A DNA stretch of 36,483 bases. Origin: Thermoplasmata archaeon (GTDB lineage Archaea; Thermoplasmatota; Thermoplasmata; Lutacidiplasmatales; UBA184). Within the stretch, counting starts at the first letter, position 1; every line of letters begins with the position of its first letter. The stretch lies in assembly GCA_027315455.1 (NCBI GenBank), contig DAHUXZ010000003.1, positions 1-36,483 on the forward strand, read 5' to 3'. Positions 34,431 to 36,483 of this stretch are shown in pieces. Below the pieces are notes generated by a model. That model was not told where the DNA came from. It saw nothing but the letters and a program-made list of their open reading frames with translations, and ran no database searches. Made by a program: the position numbers and the translations under genes.

Positions 34431-36483
34431 ATGGTCCCCGCCCCGCAGCGCTCCCGACCGGGGGGGCTCCCCGGCTCCTGGGGAGGCCGTTCCCCCGAGG
34501 GGCGCGCGCGGACCGCCCTCGCGGTGGCCATCGTCATCGGCCTGTGGGTCCCGTCGATCGGGGTCTACGTAACCGGGGGGGCCGCCGGCAGCGTCCACGA
34601 CCGTGTCGCCCCGGCCGCGGGGCGGGGCGTTGCGATCCCCGGGAGCGGGGCGAGCGCCTTGGCCGAGGGATGCCGCGGCACCCCCTCGGCCGCCTGCGCC
34701 CCGGCGCGCGCGCCACTGAACGGCGGAAGCGGCCTCATCTGGGCGAACCTCACCGCGCCGTTCGACCCCGCCCCGTCGGAGCGCGCGTTCGCCGCGATGG
34801 CCTACGACCCCTCGATCGCCCGGACCGTACTCTTCGGCGGCCTCGGACCGTACGGCACTGCCCTCGGCGACCTCTGGCAGGCGGCGGATGGAAGCTGGAG
34901 CGCGTGGTACCCTTCGGGGGAGTCCGCGCCCTCGGCCCGCTGGGGTGCGGCGTTCGTCTACGATGCGGCGGACAGCGAGCTGGTCCTCTTCGGGGGCCAG
35001 AACGCGACCGGGTACCTGAGCGACAGCTGGACCTTGAACTCCACCGGCTGGCATCGGGTCACCACGGACTCGGGGCCGTCGTCGCGGGCGTTCGCTGCGG
35101 CGACCTACGACCCGGCGGAGAGCGGGCTCCTCCTGTTCGGCGGGGCCTCCGCGACCCTCTCCGGCCGGACGCACCTGCTCAACGACACCTGGCTCTTCCG
35201 CGGCGGCTCGTGGGTCAACCTCTCCGCCTCGCTCCACGGCGCCGCCCCACCTTCCCTCATGCAGGGGGCGCTCGGCTACGACCCCAGCGCGGCGGCGGCG
35301 GTCCTCTTCGGCGGCGAGATCGCCACGGCCCCGGACGCCTGGTCCTCATCGACCTGGCAGTTCACGGGCGACGAGTGGTCCAATCTCACCCTCTCGCTCG
35401 CGACCTCTCCCGGAGCGCGGGGCGGCGCCGCCATCGCCTACGACCCGCAGGCCGACGGGCTCGTCCTGTTCGGGGGAGCGGGGGCGACGGGAGCGACCGA
35501 CACCACGTTCGAGTACGGGCCGAACGGCTGGCAGAACGTGAGCGGGGCCGGTGCGCGTCCGGCCCCGAGGGCCGGGGCGGCGATGACCTACGAGCCGGGA
35601 ACCCTACGGGCGGTCCTCTTCGGCGGCTACGTCCCGGGCACGTTCACCACGTACGGTGACACGTGGGGCTACGGGCTCCCTCCGCTCGCGGTCGTCCTCT
35701 CCGCGACCCCGACGGCCGGCGTCGGGCCGCTCAATGTCTCCTTCGCGCTCAACGTCACGGGGGGCGCCGCACCCTACGCGATCCAGTGGTCGTTCGGCGA
35801 CGGGGGTCTCGCGCTCAACGTCACCGCGGTCGAGCACACCTACTCCGCCGTCGGGAACTACTCCGCCACCGCCTCGGTGACGGATGCCACGGGGACGAAC
35901 CTCGCCCGGAGCCTCGTCATCGCGGTCATCACCGGCTGGCAGAACGAGCACCAGTGGGCCGAGGTGACGACCTTAACGGCGTCGCCCGGGCCCCGGACCT
36001 CCCCGCAGATGGCCTACGATCCGGATCTGCGGGCCGTCCTCCTTTTCGGTGGGTACTCCCCGACGGACACCGCGCTCGCGGACACGTGGGAATTCGTCAA
36101 CAACGTCTGGCTCAACCTCACCGGCAACCTCACCGCCGCCCCGCCGGGGCGCTGGGGGGGTGCTCTCACCTACGACCCCGCCGACCATCTTCTGGTCCTC
36201 TTCGGGGGCCGGGGCCTCGGTGGGTTCTACAACGACACCTGGGGGTTCACCGCCGCGGGGTGGGAGCGGCTTATGCCGTCGATCGCTCCCTCGGCCCGCG
36301 CCTTCTTCGCCATGACCTACGACGCGGCGGACGGCTACGTCCTCCTCCAGGGGGGCGGCTACAGCCTCCTCACCGGCGGTCCGTGGACCGTCCTCAACGA
36401 TACGTGGGAGTACCGCGGCGGCAGCTGGGTGAACGCGACGCGCAGCGTGACGGACGCGCCGCCGCCCCTGATCGGCGCCCTGT
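34431..36483 (+). CDS. Secreted kelch plus PKD protein, 3'-truncated by window edge
   Basis: ATG 34431 with TATA-like GTTTAAGAA (34400-34408). Read in frame to the last base: MVPAPQRSRPGG...AYDPSIARTVLFGG...PKD (YAIQWSFGDG)...YEFVNNVWLNLTGNLTAAPPG...EYRGGSWVNATRSVTDAPPPLIGAL. Absent from the ORF track because it has no stop in the window. Confidence 0.92.
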   Translation, partial: MVPAPQRSRPGGLPGSWGGRSPEGRARTALAVAIVIGLWVPSIGVYVTGGAAGSVHDRVAPAAGRGVAIPGSGASALAEGCRGTPSAACAPARAPLNGGSGLIWANLTAPFDPAPSERAFAAMAYDPSIARTVLFGGLGPYGTALGDLWQAADGSWSAWYPSGESAPSARWGAAFVYDAADSELVLFGGQNATGYLSDSWTLNSTGWHRVTTDSGPSSRAFAAATYDPAESGLLLFGGASATLSGRTHLLNDTWLFRGGSWVNLSASLHGAAPPSLMQGALGYDPSAAAAVLFGGEIATAPDAWSSSTWQFTGDEWSNLTLSLATSPGARGGAAIAYDPQADGLVLFGGAGATGATDTTFEYGPNGWQNVSGAGARPAPRAGAAMTYEPGTLRAVLFGGYVPGTFTTYGDTWGYGLPPLAVVLSATPTAGVGPLNVSFALNVTGGAAPYAIQWSFGDGGLALNVTAVEHTYSAVGNYSATASVTDATGTNLARSLVIAVITGWQNEHQWAEVTTLTASPGPRTSPQMAYDPDLRAVLLFGGYSPTDTALADTWEFVNNVWLNLTGNLTAAPPGRWGGALTYDPADHLLVLFGGRGLGGFYNDTWGFTAAGWERLMPSIAPSARAFFAMTYDAADGYVLLQGGGYSLLTGGPWTVLNDTWEYRGGSWVNATRSVTDAPPPLIGAL

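Noticed and set aside
34544-35659. Track ORF 34544..35659 (+)
   Set aside because: Arg-rich shadow frame of the true kelch/PKD gene that begins at 34431 and runs off the right edge.
1-36483. CRISPR arrays, tRNA/rRNA genes, transposases, toxin-antitoxin or phage modules
   Set aside because: Looked for spaced direct repeats, tRNA-like cloverleaf motifs and diagnostic protein families; none seen by eye. A tRNAscan-SE/Infernal run would be needed to exclude divergent RNAs.

Overview
High-GC window that reads as archaeal, most likely Thermoplasmatota-like. This is inferred from TATA-box/leaderless starts, abundant secreted PKD/kelch proteins, and HxlR, SWIM and SufT-type proteins; it is not proven. 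It is densely coding, and I support 34 CDSs. Six are large secreted kelch/PKD/Ig-like repeat proteins covering about 14.8 kb (about 41%). Two of these run off the window edges, and the right-edge one (34431..36483) is absent from the supplied ORF track because it has no stop in the window. Many of the other genes are small redox, metal or housekeeping proteins: LUD domain, HxlR regulator, MsrA, cupredoxin, FMN-binding PPOX-like, OsmC-like, hemerythrin-like, CopD-like, SufT-like, branched-chain aminotransferase, esterases and zinc ribbons. I found no CRISPR array, rRNA, tRNA, transposase or recognisable defence island. The best leads are: (1) a CADD/CT610-like putative self-sacrificing pABA synthase; (2) a cysteine-free A-type (HesB/IscA) domain fused to SufT/MIP18; (3) a divergent RNase H-like domain fused to a SWIM zinc finger; (4) a divergent HxlR/LUD promoter with a palindrome and a repeated motif; (5) a perfect 10-bp GNRA-loop hairpin directly before a GNAT start codon; (6) kelch blades carrying a repeated GGC-x(3-5)-C-P-x-N-x-T-W signature. 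No searches were run; all family calls come from motif reading.
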